Source of the DNA: CAIQPS01 sp964631965
Lineage (GTDB): Bacteria > Actinomycetota > Thermoleophilia > RBG-16-64-13
Assembly (NCBI GenBank): GCA_964631965.1
Contig: CAZWAR010000010.1
Coordinates: forward strand, 1-38,091
DNA: 38,091 bases
Reading direction: 5' to 3'
Part shown: positions 1 through 7,599 of the stretch, one piece after another
Layout of the letters: each line of letters opens with the position of its first letter
Numbering within the stretch: position 1 is the stretch's first letter
Notes under the pieces: generated by a model
What the model was told of the DNA's origin: nothing
What the model saw: only the letters and a program-made list of their open reading frames with translations
Databases searched by the model: none
Program-made: the position numbers and the translations under genes

Positions 1-1
1 G

Positions 2-760
2 ATCGGCGGCTACCTGGGCTACACGTTCCTCATCTCGCTGGCGTTGCCGGTTTGGGCTGCCATCATCGCTGCGATCGCTGTAGCCATCGTGATGGGCTTG
101 GTCATCGAGCGCCTGGCGTTGCGTCCGCTGCTGGGTCAGCCGGCCCTCGCCATCGTGATGATGACCATTGCCTTGGCCGGTGTGTTGGACGGCATCGCCA
201 TAATGGGCTGGGGAGGCGAGTATCTGACCTACCACAACAGCCTCCCCGAGCTGAGCCTGCAACTCGGATCGGTTTCGGTCCCGCCCTCGTCGCTGCTCGC
301 AATCATCGTCTCGGTGGTCGTGGTCTCCATACTCATGTTCATCTTCCGCTACACCAAGATCGGGCTGGCCATGAGGGCCACTGCTGAGGACGAGCAGGTG
401 ACCCGGAGTCTCGGCATCAAGGCCACCACCGTCTACATGCTCGTGTGGGCCATCGCGTGTGTGGTGGGCGTCATCGGCGGCGTGTTGCTGGGAGGGGTAT
501 CCGGCGTCTCCCCGCCCCTTTCCGAGATCGGGCTGAAGGCCCTCGCGGTCGTCATCCTCGGCGGGCTGGACTCCATCGGTGGAGCCATTGTGGCGGGCAT
601 CATGCTCGGTATTCTGGAGAACCTGGCGAGCGGCTACCTCGACCCGTTGATGCCCTCCGGTGGTGGGCTGGCGAACGTATTCCCGTTCATCATCATGCTG
701 GCCGTGCTCATCATCAAGCCGCACGGGCTGTTCGGACTCAAACGGATCGAGAGGGTGTGA
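2..760 (+). CDS. livH: Branched-chain amino acid-type ABC transporter permease (LivH), 5' partial
   Basis: The reading frame is open from the left window edge, so the true start lies outside; 252 residues are present. The protein is almost entirely hydrophobic helices and has the LivH signature region around FRYTKIGLAMRATAEDEQVT (roughly residues 115-135), where the permease EAA-like loop contacts the ATPase. It is followed by the Gly-rich GGVLLGGVSGVSP helix and the LKALAVVILGGLDSIGGAIV motif typical of the family. LivH pairs with LivM to form the membrane channel of a high-affinity importer. It ends 3 nt before livM, so the two are co-transcribed. The substrate of such systems varies (branched amino acids, amides, aromatic acids) and cannot be set from the permease. 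Confidence 0.93.
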   Translation: MGGYLGYTFLISLALPVWAAIIAAIAVAIVMGLVIERLALRPLLGQPALAIVMMTIALAGVLDGIAIMGWGGEYLTYHNSLPELSLQLGSVSVPPSSLLAIIVSVVVVSILMFIFRYTKIGLAMRATAEDEQVTRSLGIKATTVYMLVWAIACVVGVIGGVLLGGVSGVSPPLSEIGLKALAVVILGGLDSIGGAIVAGIMLGILENLASGYLDPLMPSGGGLANVFPFIIMLAVLIIKPHGLFGLKRIERV

Positions 761-763
761 TCC

Positions 764-1801
764 ATGAGACTCCCGAGTGGCACATATGCTCAGAGCTACG
801 GCCAGGACATGGCCCTCGTCCGCACCAAGGCCAACTGGATCTTCATGGCAGTGCTCATGGTGTTCGTATTCACGATCCCGCAGTGGGCCTCCAACTCTCT
901 GCTGACGCTGTCCACGGTGATCGGGATAACCATCATCAGCGCTCACGGACTGAACATCCTCACCGGCAACTGCGGTCTGGTGTCGTTGGGCCACACTGGC
1001 TTCATGATGGTGGGAGGCTATGCAGCCGCGATCCTGTGCGCCAAAGTGGGCCTACCCTTCTGGGTCGCAGCCCCTGTGTCGGCGGTGATCGCGGGGATGG
1101 TCGGCATCATCTTCGGCCTGCCGTCGCTTCGCATCAAAGGCTTCTACCTGATCATGGCTACGGTGGCGGCCTACTTCATCATCCACTGGCTGGTGCTCCA
1201 ATTCCGCGGCCTCACCAACGGTACCGACGGGCTCGCACTGCCGAGGGCCGATGTTCTCTTCGGGACCGTCACCAACAAGACCCAGTACTTCTACATGGTG
1301 ATGGTGCTCACGGTGCTCGCCACGCTGGTGGCCAAGAACATCCTGCGAACGCGGGCGGGAAGGGCCTTCGTGGCGATCCGGGACAACGACCTTGCGGCCG
1401 AGGGCATGGGAGTCAACCTGTTCTCGTACAAGCTACAGGCGTTCTTCATCGGCTGCCTGTTCGCCGGGTTCGCCGGCGCCCTCTCGGTGCAGTTCTACGC
1501 CTTCGCCAACACCGAGCAGTTCCCGTTCTTCGACTCGGTCTGGCTCCTGGGGATGCTCATCGTGGGGGGGATGGGCAGTACATCGGGCGTCATATACGGG
1601 GTGATCGCCATCAAGCTCCTGCAGCAATTCGCCACCAGGATAGGGCCGTCGCTGGCAGAGATCGTGAACCCCCAGGCAGCGGTCGGCCTGGCCCTCATCC
1701 TGCCCGGTCTGGCCATTATCCTATTCTTGATCTTTGCCCCTCATGGCATCGCCAATATCTGGGAGCGGGTCAAGAACTACTACCAGCTCTGGCCATTCTG
1801 A
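764..1801 (+). CDS. livM: Branched-chain amino acid-type ABC transporter permease (LivM)
   Basis: A 345-residue membrane protein with about ten hydrophobic segments. LivM hallmarks are visible: the NILTGNCGLVSLGHTGFMMVGGYAAA segment near residues 64-90, the GLPSLRIKGFYLIMATVA segment near residue 125, and the cytoplasmic loop with TRAGRAFVAIRDNDLAAEGMGV (about 193-214) that docks on the ATPase. It forms the heterodimeric channel with LivH. It starts 3 nt after the livH stop and has an AGGG ribosome site. The LivG/LivF ATPase genes are not in the window and may lie upstream or elsewhere. Confidence 0.94.
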   Translation: MRLPSGTYAQSYGQDMALVRTKANWIFMAVLMVFVFTIPQWASNSLLTLSTVIGITIISAHGLNILTGNCGLVSLGHTGFMMVGGYAAAILCAKVGLPFWVAAPVSAVIAGMVGIIFGLPSLRIKGFYLIMATVAAYFIIHWLVLQFRGLTNGTDGLALPRADVLFGTVTNKTQYFYMVMVLTVLATLVAKNILRTRAGRAFVAIRDNDLAAEGMGVNLFSYKLQAFFIGCLFAGFAGALSVQFYAFANTEQFPFFDSVWLLGMLIVGGMGSTSGVIYGVIAIKLLQQFATRIGPSLAEIVNPQAAVGLALILPGLAIILFLIFAPHGIANIWERVKNYYQLWPF

Positions 1802-1906
1802 CGAGGGGCACGCGAGAAGTGTGGTCGAAAGGAGGCCCATGATCCGAAGCACAGGGGATTCGCGAACGGAATGAGCGACGCAACAAAATCAGGGGGAGGG
1901 AATCGT

Positions 1907-3283
1907 ATGTCGAAACGAAATCTTTGGTGCTTGGTGGCGCTGTTCATCGTGGTGGCGCTGGCCGTGCTGGCCGTGGGTTGTGGGAGCGAGGAGACCACAA
2001 CCACCACGGCGGCTCCTCCAACCACGAGCGGACCGGCGACTACCAGCGCTCCAAGCACGGGCGGCACGACTGCCACGACGGCTACCCCGACCACTGTCGG
2101 CGAGCCCGTGAAGATGTACGTCGGGGGCACGTTCGCCCTCACCGGCGCGTACGCGGAAGACTGCGCGGCTGTCCTGGCCGGCTTCCAGGACTACATCGCG
2201 TGGGTGAACGACAATCACATGCTGGCGCCCTGGGCGTCCGACAAGACCATCCCGGCCAACTACACGTTCGAGGTCCTCTGGGGAGACGACGCTCTGGCCC
2301 CCGACAAGACCCTCACCATCTACGACGACCTGAAATCCAAAGGACTCCTGCTGGAGCGGGTGAGCGGCTCGCCTGAAGGCATGGCCCTCAAAGACCGGCT
2401 CGTGGAAGACCACGTAGGTGCCACCAGCCAGTCCACTTCACCGGCCTACATCGCGCCGCCTGGCAACATCTTCACCAACGCTCCAATCTACACCGACGAG
2501 ATGGCGGCCATCGCCGAGTGGTTCCTGACCACGTGGACCGACACGTCGCGGAAGCCCAATGTGGCCTTCCTTACCGCCGACAGTACTCTGGGCCGTAATA
2601 TCGACATCCCGGAACTGAAGGACAAGATCGTCGCGATGGGCTACAACTTCGTGGGCGAACAGTACGTCCCGATGGTCCCCACCGCCCCGCCGACCACCCA
2701 GCTTGCCTGGCTCAAGGAAAACAAGGTCGACCTCGCCGTGGGTGTCATGATCAACCCCGGCACCCAGCCGACCATCAAGGAAGCCGTGCGTCTGGGCATG
2801 GGCCCCGACCAGGAATACAAGATCACCTTCGGCTTCGGCAACCCGGCCCACCTGCAGATCTTCCTGCCCAGCATGGGTGAGACCGGTAATGGGGTCGTGG
2901 TGGCAGGCGACTTCTGCGCCATGGACGCTGCGGTCCCCGGCATCGACTTCATGAATGAGCTGCTGAGCACCTACCGCAAAGACGGCAAACAGCCCAACTG
3001 CATGTATGTGGACGGCATGATAGAAGCCATGACCCAGGTCGAAGCGCTGCGGTTGGCCGCCGCCGCCGTCGGCGATCCGACCAAACTGACCAGCCAGGAC
3101 GTGCTCGAGCAGGGCTTCTGGCAGATCAAGGATATGGACACGGGGGGCATCTTCGTCTCCAACTTCACCTACGGCAAGGACAAGGTGCAGGGCATCGACA
3201 AGGTTCGCATCCAGCAGGTGCAGAACGGCAAGATCGTCGATGTTGGCAGCACTCCGCTCTTCAACATCGTGGCGGCTCAGTAG
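1907..3283 (+). CDS. Extracellular substrate-binding lipoprotein of the Liv-type ABC transporter
   Basis: I chose ATG 1907 rather than the in-frame ATG 1871 because a strong GGGGGAGGG site precedes it and it begins a proper signal peptide: SKR, a hydrophobic core, then a lipobox ending LAVGC with the acylated Cys about 24 residues in. A Thr/Pro/Ala-rich linker of roughly 35 residues follows, typical of actinobacterial lipoproteins that reach across a thick wall. The mature part is a type-1 periplasmic-binding-protein fold of the LivK/urea/aromatic family (GGTFALTGAYAEDCAAVLAGFQ start; LKENKVDLAVGV middle). It captures the substrate and hands it to LivHM. Ligand identity is unknown. It is the last gene of the operon, followed by a strong terminator. 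Confidence 0.9.
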   Translation: MSKRNLWCLVALFIVVALAVLAVGCGSEETTTTTAAPPTTSGPATTSAPSTGGTTATTATPTTVGEPVKMYVGGTFALTGAYAEDCAAVLAGFQDYIAWVNDNHMLAPWASDKTIPANYTFEVLWGDDALAPDKTLTIYDDLKSKGLLLERVSGSPEGMALKDRLVEDHVGATSQSTSPAYIAPPGNIFTNAPIYTDEMAAIAEWFLTTWTDTSRKPNVAFLTADSTLGRNIDIPELKDKIVAMGYNFVGEQYVPMVPTAPPTTQLAWLKENKVDLAVGVMINPGTQPTIKEAVRLGMGPDQEYKITFGFGNPAHLQIFLPSMGETGNGVVVAGDFCAMDAAVPGIDFMNELLSTYRKDGKQPNCMYVDGMIEAMTQVEALRLAAAAVGDPTKLTSQDVLEQGFWQIKDMDTGGIFVSNFTYGKDKVQGIDKVRIQQVQNGKIVDVGSTPLFNIVAAQ

Positions 3284-3325
3284 AAGAGTCTCCACAGCCG
3301 GCCGAGTCGGCATTTGTGGAAGCGA

Positions 3326-3349
3326 CAGGGGCCCCTCACGGGGCCCCTG
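3326..3349 (+). terminator. Rho-independent-type terminator of the Liv operon
   Basis: A perfect 10-bp inverted repeat (CAGGGGCCCC / GGGGCCCCTG) with a 4-nt TCAC loop, followed by TTCGTTCCTC, a weak U-rich tail. It sits 42 nt after the substrate-binding protein stop and before the hemerythrin gene, so it most likely ends the transporter transcript. Confidence 0.8.
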
Positions 3350-3500
3350 TTCGTTCCTCGGCTGGTCTCGGGTGCGACGTCCGCTGTCGGCCCCTGCCCA
3401 CCCGCCCGGCAGGCCGGTGTTTGACCTGCGCGGTCCCTGGGCAGTGTCCGCACAGCCGGGAGGCGCCCTCCCGAGGACTCGAGCAAAGGAGTGTGGGGTC

Positions 3501-4139
3501 GTGGCTCGTCCGTTGGATACCGTCACTGCATTTCACAACGCGTTCCGGCGGGACATCGCGCGCGTCGATCAGGCCGCGCTGCAGTGGGGCCGCGAAGGTG
3601 GGCCGGCGGTGTCTGCCGACCTTGCTCGCTACCGTTTCCTGAACGAGGCCCTGGTGTGGCATGCGGCAGGGGAGGAAGCGGTGGTCTTCCCTTTCCTGGA
3701 GCAGGAGGCGCCCCGCCTGTCGGAACCTTACATCCGGGACCACCACGGGTTGGACGACGCGTACGAGAGGATCGATGCGGCCGTGCGGGCGGGCGACGCC
3801 TTGGAGGCCGCGCGGGCTGCGGCGGCTCTGAAGTTCCACCTCGACCTGCATCTGGCCAAGGAAGACACGCAGGTCTACCCGCTCATCCGGGAGCGCATCC
3901 ATCTGCCCGAGGAGCAGGCCATGGCCGGGGCTATCTCCGGGATGGTGCCGCGGGAACGTTTCCCGGAGGTCATCGGGTGGCTGTTTCCACTGCTCGGCGA
4001 TACCGATCGGGAGAATGTCGTGGATGTCTTCCGCACCGTCCTGCCCCCGGAGGTGTTCGTCGGGGTCTCCGGCCTCATACGGCAGGCTCTGGGGCAGGAG
4101 TGGGCTGCATTCGCGGCGAAGACCGGACTTCCCTCCTGA
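3501..4139 (+). CDS. Hemerythrin (HHE) domain protein
   Basis: 212 residues from GTG 3501, which has an AAAGGAG site about 9 nt upstream; the open frame extends further upstream but through non-coding-looking sequence. The four-helix hemerythrin fold is indicated by regularly spaced iron ligands: His12, His54 and Glu58 (VWHAAGEE), His81/82 (RDHHGLDD), His113, His117 and Glu121 (FHLDLHLAKED). These bind a di-iron centre for O2, NO or redox sensing. The last roughly 80 residues form an extra helical segment (ISGMVPRERFPEVIGWLFPLL) seen in some bacterial HHE proteins of nitric oxide or oxygen stress defence. It is monocistronic between the terminator at 3326 and a convergent gene. The precise role is unknown. 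Confidence 0.88.
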   Translation: MARPLDTVTAFHNAFRRDIARVDQAALQWGREGGPAVSADLARYRFLNEALVWHAAGEEAVVFPFLEQEAPRLSEPYIRDHHGLDDAYERIDAAVRAGDALEAARAAAALKFHLDLHLAKEDTQVYPLIRERIHLPEEQAMAGAISGMVPRERFPEVIGWLFPLLGDTDRENVVDVFRTVLPPEVFVGVSGLIRQALGQEWAAFAAKTGLPS

Positions 4140-4231
4140 ACGCCGGTATTCGGGCGGGGGTCGCGCCGCATTCAGTGGCAACGCCCCTGCGCCGCGGCTC
4201 AAAGCGAGCCGAGCATCAGGGGGACGGCGCG

Positions 4232-4513
4232 CTACCGCGGCGTGAACAGCACGCAGCGCGACCCTTCTTCCATGATCTTGGCCATTTCCGTGACGTCCCC
4301 GTAGTACATAGGGGAGGCCTGGCAGTGCTTCACGCAGGCAGGCTGCTCTCCCTTCGCGGTGCGGGCCGCGCACAGGTAGCAGTACATGGTGGTGAAGGGG
4401 ACGTAGTCGATGCGGTAGGTCTTGTCCGGCCTCTCGGTCAGGATCTCGCACAGATTGATGCCGCCCCTGCCGACAGGGTAATCGTGGTCGACCAACAGGC
4501 CTTTTCTAGACAT
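4232..4513 (-). CDS. Small Fe-S electron-transfer protein lacking its first cluster motif
   Basis: 93 residues from ATG 4513, with GAGG about 8 nt upstream. It matches the family of about 110-residue two-[4Fe-4S] partner subunits of DMSO-reductase-family enzymes: N-terminal MSRKGLLVDHDY, then CYLC (Cys45, Cys48), ACVKHC (Cys60, Cys64) and the family ending SPMYYGDVTEMAKIMEE...VLFTPR. In the usual family the N-terminal Tyr is followed by a CxxCxxCxxxC ferredoxin motif before the PVG...GI stretch. Here DY runs straight into PVGRGGIN, so the first cluster motif is cleanly missing in frame. Remaining Cys are 22, 45, 48, 60, 64 and 87. No catalytic partner is adjacent, so it may be a remnant or a one-cluster variant. 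Confidence 0.75.
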   Translation of the reverse strand: MSRKGLLVDHDYPVGRGGINLCEILTERPDKTYRIDYVPFTTMYCYLCAARTAKGEQPACVKHCQASPMYYGDVTEMAKIMEEGSRCVLFTPR

Positions 4514-4632
4514 AGCCGACCTCTTCTGCTTCCTTCACTTGGAGATCCTGCAGAGTCGGTTTGGGCCTCTCAGGAGGATACGCGAGAGGCGGAATGCTCG
4601 GGCGAGGCGCGGATGACCAAGGTGGCAGGCGC

Positions 4633-5100
4633 CTAGCTGTCTCCCTCACTTGCCGGCCCGGACTCGACGATCCGTTTGAGATTCTGCAGGCCCCGCTCGT
4701 ATATCTGGCTCCACTGTCGCCGCAGGACGAGCACATCGAGCAAGGGGGCAATGATCGGAGGCCTGGGATCGTACTCGAGGGTGAACGACACCCGAGTCGA
4801 CCCGGGATCCACCGACTCAAAGCGCCAGACCTTGCGGGCCTCGACGCCCGCGAGGGGAGCCTTGAACGTCCATCCGGCGGTTTCGTCATACGCGAGGGTC
4901 TCCCAGTCGCTATGCATCCGGCGACCGAGGAAGGTGAGGTTCACGAAGTACTTGGCTCCCACCCCCTCCGTCTTGCCGCTGAGGGGTTGCACGCTCTGGA
5001 CATAGTCGAGATATCTGGGAATGTTGCGCCAGTCTCGGGCAAACGCGAGCACGACGGCCACGGGCTTCCCCACCACGATCTGTTTGGCGATTCTGGTCAT
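4633..5100 (-). CDS. SRPBCC (START/polyketide cyclase-like) family protein
   Basis: 155 residues from ATG 5100, preceded by AAAGGA about 7 nt upstream; the longer in-frame start at 5184 has no support. The sequence has the SRPBCC pattern: an N-terminal beta strand (ITRI AKQIVVGKPVAVVLAFARDWRN-type opening), a central region with GAKYFVNLTFLGRRMHSDWE, the WRFESVDPGSTRVSFTLEY strand pair, and a long C-terminal amphipathic helix. Such proteins form a deep hydrophobic cavity for lipids, polyketides or aromatics. It lies between the cupin gene upstream and the shortened Fe-S gene downstream on the same strand. Its ligand cannot be inferred. Confidence 0.82.
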   Translation of the reverse strand: MTRIAKQIVVGKPVAVVLAFARDWRNIPRYLDYVQSVQPLSGKTEGVGAKYFVNLTFLGRRMHSDWETLAYDETAGWTFKAPLAGVEARKVWRFESVDPGSTRVSFTLEYDPRPPIIAPLLDVLVLRRQWSQIYERGLQNLKRIVESGPASEGDS

Positions 5101-5276
5101 GGCCTGTCCTTTCTCCGAAGATCGGCCACGCTCCGCGGCTTCAAGACCAATCCTACGACGGCCAGAGCCTCTGTCAAGAAGCATGCTCGCGGCTGCTAAT
5201 GGAGGCAGAAGGATCGAGAGGTGGGGCCCGATGGCCGGGGCCGTCGGGGTGTAGCCCGCCGGAAACTCCTTCTCGC

Positions 5277-5672
5277 CTAGCTCCAGATTGGCTTCTCCTC
5301 GTTGATGACGCCATCGGTCTGCGTATGCTGGCTGAGAGTGCCGCAGCCGGCCTGTACGCAGATGTAGGTGAGCGGTGCGTCCTCCGCAGCTTTGATCGAG
5401 CGTTTGCCCGCCGGATCGACGCGGATGGCCGTTCCCTCGGAGACGTCGAACTCCTCACCGTCCACCAGGAAGCTGCCTCGTCCGGCGATGATCAGATAGA
5501 CCTCTTCGTTGGCCTTGTGGCTGTGCAGGAAGGGTACGGAGAGCCCCGGGGGCAACCGGTTGATGGAGATCTCGCTTCCGGTGAGCCCCAGCGCGTCGTG
5601 GAGTGTCTCCCGCTTCACATCGGCGAGCGCGCCGATAGAGGTGACTTGGTAGTTCTCGCCTGCTTCGCCCAT
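5277..5672 (-). CDS. Cupin-domain protein
   Basis: 131 residues from ATG 5672 with a GGGAGG site 6 nt upstream. It is a single conserved beta-barrel cupin. Motif 1 is visible as HSHKANEEVYLIIAGRG (two His and the Glu of the metal site), motif 2 as the DPAGKRSIKA region, in which the usual last His is replaced, so metal binding may be partial. It could be a small dioxygenase or isomerase-like enzyme or a ligand sensor. It is the first of three same-strand genes (cupin, SRPBCC, Fe-S) separated by 100-180 nt, so co-transcription is possible but not certain. Confidence 0.83.
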   Translation of the reverse strand: MGEAGENYQVTSIGALADVKRETLHDALGLTGSEISINRLPPGLSVPFLHSHKANEEVYLIIAGRGSFLVDGEEFDVSEGTAIRVDPAGKRSIKAAEDAPLTYICVQAGCGTLSQHTQTDGVINEEKPIWS

Positions 5673-5886
5673 GTTCGCCTCCCGGTATTGGCTGGCGTCG
5701 GTCGGTCATCCCTCTCATCGTAACAAAGGCATATCCAACCGAGGTGGGGACGGGTGGCTGAGGCGATGGGTGTCTGGTCACAGGACTCGGACAGTCAGCG
5801 TGCTCATAGCCGGGAACGAGCTCGGGTAGCAGCCGGCTGCCGATTCCTGGTTCGGCTCAGTGGCGGCCCGCCGTTCCTCGGCCTGG

Positions 5887-5892
5887 TAGCAT
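5887..5892 (+). promoter_or_regulatory. Candidate -10 box of a leaderless transcript
   Basis: TAGCAT lies 7 nt before GTG 5900, and no Shine-Dalgarno is visible. The TANNNT-plus-6/7-nt arrangement is the pattern known for leaderless actinobacterial transcripts, and it favours GTG 5900 over the ATG at 5891, which it would overlap. No clear -35 is seen. Confidence 0.35.
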
Positions 5893-5899
5893 GTGCGCC

Positions 5900-6268
5900 G
5901 TGGAATGGAAGGGACGACAACTGCTTGACGCCAATGGGCAGCCGATCGGGCTGATCACCGGTCCCGGGTACGATCGGCGGCGGTTCGGCACGAGCTGGCT
6001 GATCGTGGAGACGGACGCCGGCCGCAGATTCCTCGTCCCGGGCGATGACATCCGTGAGTCGGGCGAGCGCCTGATGCTGCCCTATCCTCGAGGATATGTT
6101 GAGAGCGGCCCCGTGCTTGACGGTGACCGGCCGCTCGATGCCGCCGGGGAGAGACGGCTGCGGATGCACTACGGTATCGGTGGAGCCGGACCCAACACCG
6201 GGTGCAGGGCGGGCTGTGGACTCTGCATGGGCGCCAGACGAGCGGAGCACCGGCAAAAGACGGGCTAG
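5900..6268 (+). CDS. PRC-barrel-like hypothetical protein
   Basis: 122 residues from GTG 5900 (ATG 5891 is an alternative adding three residues). The N-terminal half resembles PRC-barrel or photosystem reaction centre H-like strands: WKGRQLLDANGQPIGLITG, then FGTSWLIVETDAGRRFLVPGDDI and LMLPYPRGYVESGPVL. The C-terminal DGDRPLDAAGERRLRMHYG is a conserved tail in actinobacterial proteins of this kind. The last 25 residues are Cys/Gly-rich and charged. PRC-barrel proteins take part in RNA processing, electron transfer or stress adaptation; no specific role can be assigned. It diverges from the cupin gene. Confidence 0.62.
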   Translation: MEWKGRQLLDANGQPIGLITGPGYDRRRFGTSWLIVETDAGRRFLVPGDDIRESGERLMLPYPRGYVESGPVLDGDRPLDAAGERRLRMHYGIGGAGPNTGCRAGCGLCMGARRAEHRQKTG

Positions 6269-6376
6269 CTTCGCTTGGTCTACTCGCCCGGAACCGGTCG
6301 GGACCAGAGCGGGCCGGCCGCGCTGGTCCGGCGTCGGCGCCCTGCGCCTCGCGGGGCGACGCGGACGCCGGGTTCC

Positions 6377-6748
6377 TCAGTCCTGTTTCCTGGCGATCGC
6401 GTCCGCAAGCTCTTTCTTCTTCATCCGGGAGCGCCCCTTGATGTCCAGCTTCCGAGCGCGCTGGTACAGCTCTTCTCGGGTGTGGCCGAACAGATCCACT
6501 CCACCGTATGACCTACCATGGCCCCGGCGACCGGCCGCCACCGGGTCGGAGGGTCCTCTTTCGTCTTTGGGCTCCCAGTGGTCGCCGACCTTCTCGAACG
6601 AGTGCTTGAGCGCCGCGTACGCGGTCTTATGCGCGCGCGCTTCGTCGTCGTAGGTCTCCTCGGCGCTCCGGAGGGCCTCCTCGTAGGTCTCTTGAGCCTT
6701 CTTCGGGGATCGTTTGACGGTCCCCGGCAGCTTCTCTTTGCCCGGCAT
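6377..6748 (-). CDS. ChaB-family protein with C-terminal Rho_N/SAP-like domain
   Basis: 123 residues from ATG 6748; the upstream in-frame start at 6796 adds only low-complexity sequence. Residues 1-60 are a ChaB domain (MPGKEKLPGTVKRSPKKAQ, then an alternating charged helix with AALKHSFEKVGDHWEPK). The C-terminal 38 residues, LFGHTREELYQRARKLDIKG with RSRMKKKELADAIARKQ, form a Rho N-terminal/SAP-like helix-extended-helix module that binds nucleic acid. The ChaB-Rho_N arrangement is common in actinobacteria and poorly characterised; ChaB was first linked to cation transport regulation, but the fold suggests a small adaptor. It is divergent from the trehalose operon. Confidence 0.85.
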   Translation of the reverse strand: MPGKEKLPGTVKRSPKKAQETYEEALRSAEETYDDEARAHKTAYAALKHSFEKVGDHWEPKDERGPSDPVAAGRRGHGRSYGGVDLFGHTREELYQRARKLDIKGRSRMKKKELADAIARKQD

Positions 6749-6906
6749 TTCCACACCTCCATCTACGCCCAGCTCTCTGCCGGATCTCTTCCGCATCTAC
6801 CCCAGAGAGGCGGTGAAGATGCGTCACGACGCGCCGCTTGGCGGACACCGGAATCGCTTCTTGGCTACAATGGGACCTCAAGCCGACAGCTGCAGGAGGT
6901 CCCCTA

Positions 6907-7599
6907 GTGGTCGAGTTTGCGATCAAGGACTGCGCGCTGGCGACGATATCGACCGGCCGGCGAGCACAGACTTTGCGGGAATTGCGTGACGATTTGCGCG
7001 ATATCCACCCCGCATGCATTTACTACCATTTCTGGGGGACGCTGCTCCGTCCTCAATTCGTCGACCGGGAGTTCAACAACGATTTCGCCTCCTGGTGTCA
7101 TCACAGTCTTCACGACGTGGTCGCGGCGGAGCGTCTGGCCGTCATCGACCCGGCCGACTTTGCCGACGTAGAGGAGCTCCGGCAGGAGCTGGTCGACGTC
7201 ATCGAGGAGCGGCTGGACGAGTCGGAGCTGATGCTCTTTTCCCGCCCCGATCAGCAGTTCCACTTCATGCGTTCAGTGATAGTCGTGTTCGATACCGGCC
7301 TGCGCGTCAACAACCCGGCTGAGCTGGCTCGCCTTCTCCCCGGATTATCCGTCGGCAGCATCTTCTACCACTTTGTGGACGCCCGGCGTCGAGAGCCGAT
7401 GACCGTGGACGACTTCCGGGCCTGGCTCATGGGATGGGGACCCGAGCACCAAGCGCTCTGCGATTCGCTGGCCGAGGTCGATCCTTACTTCGAGTCCCTC
7501 TACTTCCTGCGCACCCGACTGGCTGAGACGTTCGAGGCATTCTTCCCCCCGGAGTCGCCGGCAGACGCTACCTCCTTGGCTGATGGGGGTGACCGATGA
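6907..7599 (+). CDS. DUF5752 family protein
   Basis: 230 residues from GTG 6907, chosen because a full AGGAGG lies 6 nt upstream; the longer open frame from 6838 has no ribosome site. Two similar helical modules are visible: FHPACIYYHFWG-type (near residue 35, IHPACIYYHFWGTLLRPQF) and LSVGSIFYHFVDARRRE (near residue 148), suggesting an internal duplication. This family typically precedes TreT-like trehalose glycosyltransferases, as here, where the stop overlaps the next start by 4 nt (ATGA). A structural or regulatory role in trehalose synthesis is inferred from this linkage only. Confidence 0.82.
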   Translation: MVEFAIKDCALATISTGRRAQTLRELRDDLRDIHPACIYYHFWGTLLRPQFVDREFNNDFASWCHHSLHDVVAAERLAVIDPADFADVEELRQELVDVIEERLDESELMLFSRPDQQFHFMRSVIVVFDTGLRVNNPAELARLLPGLSVGSIFYHFVDARRREPMTVDDFRAWLMGWGPEHQALCDSLAEVDPYFESLYFLRTRLAETFEAFFPPESPADATSLADGGDR

